Source: JAPLHP01 sp963720375 (lineage in GTDB: Bacteria > Chloroflexota > Dehalococcoidia > UBA2247 > RBG-13-53-26). From it: a stretch of DNA of 64,000 bases. Every line of letters starts with the position of its first letter. Position 1 is the first letter of the stretch. The DNA is taken from assembly GCA_963720375.1 (NCBI GenBank), contig CAVRFM010000025.1:1-64000 (forward strand). Direction: 5' to 3'. The notes beneath the pieces are model-generated. The model ran no database searches and was not told where the DNA came from. It saw only the letters and a list, made by a program, of their open reading frames with translations. This document shows, piece after piece, positions 60,795-64,000 of the stretch. The position numbers and the translations under genes are program-made.

Positions 60795-61964
60795 CTAGAG
60801 TCCTACAATGCAGACGCTGACTACCGGTGCATAGGGCTCGTTCCCCATGTTGTGAGCCAGAGCCATCTTGGGATTCTTTAGCTGACGCTTCCCGGCCCTC
60901 CCCTGGAACTGGAGCCAGGGTTCATAGAGCATCCTGATGCCAGATGCACCGATTGGGTGGCCAAAGCACTTAAGACCACCGTCAGGCTGCACCGGCAGCT
61001 TCCCGGTTAGCTCAAAAGTCCCGGCGTCAATATCCTCCTTCACCCGCCCTCTGGGGCTGAACTGGAGGTCTTCCATGGTAACAGCCTCAGTGATGGAGAA
61101 ACAGTCATGGACTTCCGCCATGCTTATCTCTTCACGGGGATTCTTGATACCAGCCTCTTTATAGGCAGCTATGCCCCCGCGATAGGCTTCCTCCACATGG
61201 GTATAGTCATAGCTGGTAAGCATTCTGCCCGTCGTGGGGCTGGCACAAATCTGGAGTGCTTTGACAAACACGGGCTTATTCTTGAAATTCTTGACCATGT
61301 CGGCCCGCACGACGATGGCAGCAGCCGCTCCATCAGACACGCCGCAGCAGTCGAACAGTCCTAAGGGCCACGCAATAATGGGGGCACCCAGTACCTGCTC
61401 CAGGGTTATCTCTCTCCTCAAATGGGCCTTGGGATTCAGAGCGCCATTCTTGTGGCTCTTCACCGAGATCTTGCCGAGCATTTTCTTGCCCTCTTCGGGG
61501 CTGAGGCCATATCGGTGGAAGTACCTGGTGGCCATCATGGCAAACACGCCAGGCATACTTGACTGATAGTGTGTGTTGGTCCGGTTCTCCATGCCCGGCA
61601 GGCCAGAGGCGCCCTCGTCCTTCAGCTTCTCATAGCCAAGGGCCAGACAAATGTCATAAATACCGGCGGCCACCGCATAAGAAGCACCCCGCACCGCCTC
61701 GTGGCCGGAGCCGCAGGCATTCTCCACCCTGGTAACCGGTATGTACTGCGACCGCAAGGCTTCACTGACAGTCCGTCCTCCATTGCCACTGAAAAGGGTG
61801 CCTCCCCATGCAGCCTGAATATCCTTCATCTCTAGGCCGGCATCGGTTAAGGCCTCATTCACTGCCTCCACAATGAGGTCAGTGACACCCTTGCCCCACA
61901 GTTCCCCAAACTGGGTACAGCCCATACCTACAATAGCAACTTTATCCTTAATACTCCCTGGCAT
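60795..61964 (-). CDS. Thiolase family protein, catalytically complete
   Basis: 389 residues, ATG 61964 (AAGGAGGCAAGAG). The SCP2/acetyl-CoA acetyltransferase pattern is intact: nucleophile VTRVENACGSGHEAVRGASY (Cys), SMAEVHDCFSITEAVTMEDL (His), and the CGH-like region LKCFGHPIGASGIRMLYEPW (His). It performs CoA-dependent Claisen cleavage or condensation. It is 12 bases from the HMG-CoA-synthase-like gene and forms a pair with it, as in archaeal thiolase-HMGCS-DUF35 complexes. The two Cys-less paralogues at 55.7-58 kb derive from the same family. Confidence 0.92.
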   Translation of the reverse strand: MPGSIKDKVAIVGMGCTQFGELWGKGVTDLIVEAVNEALTDAGLEMKDIQAAWGGTLFSGNGGRTVSEALRSQYIPVTRVENACGSGHEAVRGASYAVAAGIYDICLALGYEKLKDEGASGLPGMENRTNTHYQSSMPGVFAMMATRYFHRYGLSPEEGKKMLGKISVKSHKNGALNPKAHLRREITLEQVLGAPIIAWPLGLFDCCGVSDGAAAAIVVRADMVKNFKNKPVFVKALQICASPTTGRMLTSYDYTHVEEAYRGGIAAYKEAGIKNPREEISMAEVHDCFSITEAVTMEDLQFSPRGRVKEDIDAGTFELTGKLPVQPDGGLKCFGHPIGASGIRMLYEPWLQFQGRAGKRQLKNPKMALAHNMGNEPYAPVVSVCIVGL

Positions 61965-61976
61965 CTCTTGCCTCCT

Positions 61977-63422
61977 TTACCTTACTGGTCGAGCCTTCCA
62001 GAAATAGTTGGTGAGGCCCCGGTCGTACTGCAGCTTCCGGAACGTCATCTCCACCAGCATGCCCACCTCCACCTTTGCAGGGTCCCGATCGGTGAGATCA
62101 AAGAACGCTCTTCCCCCACCATCGAACTCTATGAGCACCACTGAAGCCGGTGGATCGATGACCGCAGCCAGGTTGTCCTGGGTATAACTAAAGACCTTGG
62201 CCTTCCTCCTGGCGAAGTTGTAATCATCAAAGGTGTCCTGGGCCTGGCACTGAGCGCAGATGCGGATAGGGCCTGTTGTAGCAGCACCGTTGTCATACTG
62301 CGGCGTACCACACTTCTTACACTTTACACCCCAGAGGCCCAGAAGTTGCTTTCTCTCACGCCAGTTGGCTGACATCCGGATGTGCTGCTTGTCAGGTCGT
62401 CTGGCCACTTCCTGGGGAACCAGCTCACGCCAGCGCAGATAGTCGTTGTAGTTGGGCATCACCCGCTTTGATGCCAGATTCTTTTTAATACCTCTGCGTT
62501 CTCCCATCTTCTTAATGGCATCGGTAACCTGCAGAACCATGGCATCCGCCCCGTTGCCACTGCCCGCGACGAGTATCTTGTCTCCGGGTTTAGCATCCTC
62601 AAGAGCAGCTATCAGCATCATCGGAGCCATGGCACAGCCAGTGACACCCACATTAAGAACCAAGCCAAAGGGGTCCTGCATTTGAGAAGCTTCGAACCCG
62701 GCTTGCGATATCGCCTTCCCGTGCCTTCTGGGGTCGCCGGGAGGATCAAGAGTCACTTTAGTGATATCCTTCGGCGTGAGCCCGCATTTCTTCAGCACGC
62801 CAGCGATAGCCACAGGCACGTACTTGGAATAGCCCTCGTCCATCACAAAGCGGTCTTCCCCGGAGCGGACAAACTTGTCGTCTTCGGACCGCCAAGTCCC
62901 CGCCAATTCATCCGATATGGAATAGACACCCAGAATCTCCGCAATTACATTCTGATCGCCCAGGAGAAGAGCAGCAGCGCCGTCGCCCATTTGCTGCTCG
63001 CCCATCCCCGCCGGGGCTCCTACTCGCATATCTGAAGCAGTCACCAGCACGCTACTCGCCGAACCTGCCCTTACCGTATCAAAAGCCAGGGCCAGAGCAG
63101 TAGTCCCCGCCCGCAGGGAAGTGGTGACATCAGCAGTTCTGATATCAGCCCGCAGATCCAGGGGTACAGCCATCAAGGACGAGCACTGCTTCTCCTTGTA
63201 AGGAGAGGTCGTTGTAGCAAAGAAGAGACCATCCACCTTCTTGGGATCCACGCCAGTGAGGCAGTCCATGCCCGCTTCCACGGCCATGGACACACTGTCC
63301 TCATCGTAATAGGCAACCGCCCTTTCACCGGGCATCGCAAAGCCACCCCAGGCTTTGACGCAGTCCTCCCGTTTCATTCGGTTCCAGGGGATGTAGGCCC
63401 CATATGAGGTTATCCCTACCAT
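61977..63422 (-). CDS. HMG-CoA synthase-like protein fused to DUF35, catalytic Cys missing
   Basis: 481 residues from ATG 63422 (AGGAGGTGGCG); a GTG six bases earlier is too close to the ribosome binding site. The first 330 residues follow HMG-CoA synthase: VGITSYGAYIPWNRMKREDC, FATTTSPYKEKQCSSLMAVP, MGDGAAALLLGD, DPPGDPRRHGKAISQAGF. The Cys of FACKAGT is replaced (VTTSLRAGTTAL). From residue 365 a DUF35 unit follows, with CKKCGTPQ, RICAQC and an OB fold. The fusion joins what archaea make as two chains. Without the Cys it may be structural, or act by another mechanism, in a complex with the neighbouring thiolase. Confidence 0.85.
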   Translation of the reverse strand: MVGITSYGAYIPWNRMKREDCVKAWGGFAMPGERAVAYYDEDSVSMAVEAGMDCLTGVDPKKVDGLFFATTTSPYKEKQCSSLMAVPLDLRADIRTADVTTSLRAGTTALALAFDTVRAGSASSVLVTASDMRVGAPAGMGEQQMGDGAAALLLGDQNVIAEILGVYSISDELAGTWRSEDDKFVRSGEDRFVMDEGYSKYVPVAIAGVLKKCGLTPKDITKVTLDPPGDPRRHGKAISQAGFEASQMQDPFGLVLNVGVTGCAMAPMMLIAALEDAKPGDKILVAGSGNGADAMVLQVTDAIKKMGERRGIKKNLASKRVMPNYNDYLRWRELVPQEVARRPDKQHIRMSANWRERKQLLGLWGVKCKKCGTPQYDNGAATTGPIRICAQCQAQDTFDDYNFARRKAKVFSYTQDNLAAVIDPPASVVLIEFDGGGRAFFDLTDRDPAKVEVGMLVEMTFRKLQYDRGLTNYFWKARPVR

Positions 63423-63486
63423 CGCCACCTCCTATTCTGCTTTTCTTCTCGGGAAACAAGCCCCATCTAGAAATAAGTTAATGATA

Positions 63487-63501
63487 GGTTAATATTTAAC
63501 C
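63487..63501. promoter_or_regulatory. Inverted repeat before the HMGCS-like gene, candidate operator
   Basis: GGTTAA-TAT-TTAACC is a perfect six-base inverted repeat located 65 bases upstream of the start at 63422, near a possible TTGACT minus-35 box on the minus strand (about 63510-63520). A TetR- or MarR-type repressor site is possible. Confidence 0.4.
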
Positions 63502-63554
63502 GCGCGCTAAGTCAAGTTGGCGGACTTATGACCAACATCGCTATCACAAAGCAC

Positions 63555-63587
63555 AAAAAAGCAGGTCGGGAACAGTTCCCGACCTGC
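63555..63587 (-). terminator. Rho-independent terminator, minus strand
   Basis: GCAGGTCGGGAAC and GTTCCCGACCTGC form a 13-bp stem with almost no loop (effectively about five bases), followed on the minus strand by TTTTTTG. It ends the flavoprotein gene at 63718 and insulates it from the HMGCS-like operon. Confidence 0.9.
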
Positions 63588-63717
63588 TGCCGGATGTCCG
63601 AGCTAGTGGACTCAGCCAGTTTTTGAGATACGTTTCAACCTACTCTGTAACGAGACCTGTGAAAGCAAGACCTCTCACTGCTTCTCCCACAGTACTAATA
63701 ATTCTCCGGGAAATCTC

Positions 63718-64000
63718 CTAGACAGTCGCCTGGCGCATACGGTGGTATTGAAGCACCGCACTGGCCACTTTCATCCCCGAGTCCGTTGCCTGCTGGGTGC
63801 CAACGCCAATGCCGCCAGCGTCGCAGCCTACATAGAACAGCCCCTGTATCGGCGCCTTGACCGATGGCTTGTGACTGCCAGCCTGGCCCACTACCTGCCC
63901 CAGTCCAATGCATTCGCCACCGATACCCGGCAGCACCTGGTCACGGGTAAGCGAAGAGACATCATGCGGGGAGTAGTATTCCTTCGACTCAATAGCGGCT
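63718..64000 (-). CDS. FAD-dependent oxidoreductase, C-terminal part (runs off the window)
   Basis: The last 93 residues of a gene whose 5' end lies beyond 64000. The final segment APIQGLFYVGCDAGGIGVGT, then QQATDSGMKVASAVLQYHRM is the FAD-binding C-terminus of phytoene desaturase-type oxidoreductases (GLYxxGxDAGGxGxGT...SG). The broken gene at 41.4-43.1 kb belongs to the same family. It is followed by its own terminator. Start unknown, so size and substrate cannot be told. Confidence 0.8.
   Translation of the reverse strand, partial: AAIESKEYYSPHDVSSLTRDQVLPGIGGECIGLGQVVGQAGSHKPSVKAPIQGLFYVGCDAGGIGVGTQQATDSGMKVASAVLQYHRMRQATV

Overview
The window looks like a piece of chromosome from an uncultured anaerobic bacterium, most probably a member of the Chloroflexota close to the Dehalococcoidia. 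This placement is inference. It rests on an eleven-subunit complex I operon without NuoE, NuoF or NuoG, stand-alone ADP-forming acyl-CoA ligase alpha subunits, 2-hydroxyacyl-CoA dehydratase-like genes, and many DUF35/thiolase and acyl-CoA dehydrogenase genes. No 16S rRNA gene is present to confirm it.

Layout. 1-4.3 kb is a graveyard of integrative elements: a broken tyrosine recombinase, a broken excisionase, a second recombinase with an intact catalytic domain, and the tail of a third running into tRNA-Lys(UUU). 4.5-11.4 kb holds a crotonase, an isoleucyl-tRNA synthetase gene broken by at least four frameshifts and a stop, an acyl-CoA ligase-like gene and an HtrA protease. 11.5-23.4 kb is one minus-strand complex I operon (nuoA-B-C-[radical SAM]-D-H-I-J-K-[small ORF]-L-M-N), with a B12-binding/radical SAM gene coupled between nuoC and nuoD. 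23.5-37.4 kb is mostly housekeeping: metallo-hydrolase, Mut7-C RNase, CCA-adding enzyme, MscS-like protein, DinG-type helicase, VTT protein, ispE, rsmA, the large SRP RNA, SDR and DsrE. 37.6-44.7 kb is a LuxR regulator next to a 2-hydroxyacyl-CoA dehydratase-like cluster in which three of four genes are frameshifted. 44.8-48 kb is a small accessory island beside tRNA-Leu(UAG): DUF4326, a TIR-domain protein fused to a 40-residue repeat with a YNxFGGLNM signature, and a RusA-like nuclease coupled to a REase-HEPN protein. 48-52.5 kb has REP-like palindromes, a duplicated-domain protein, two MarR paralogues and a HEAT-repeat protein. 52.5-63.4 kb is a lipid or steroid-like CoA-thioester catabolic block: crotonase, nitronate monooxygenase-like pseudogene, two DUF35 proteins, three thiolase-like proteins, two acyl-CoA dehydrogenases, and an HMG-CoA-synthase-like protein fused to DUF35. 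The window ends inside an FAD oxidoreductase.

How it fits together. The recurrent theme is acyl-CoA chemistry feeding electrons to a membrane complex I that takes them from something other than NADH dehydrogenase subunits encoded here. Two of the three thiolase-like proteins lack the nucleophilic Cys and catalytic His and sit beside DUF35 partners and a heteromeric-type acyl-CoA dehydrogenase pair. That arrangement recalls the Ltp2-DUF35 retro-aldolase and ChsE1-ChsE2 modules of steroid side-chain breakdown.

Frameshifts are strongly clustered. Mobile DNA, ileS, the dehydratase cluster, the island and one gene at 54 kb are hit, whereas the 12-kb nuo operon and the 9-kb DUF35-thiolase block are clean. 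I read this as real decay or strain mixing rather than uniform sequencing error, but reads are needed to decide.
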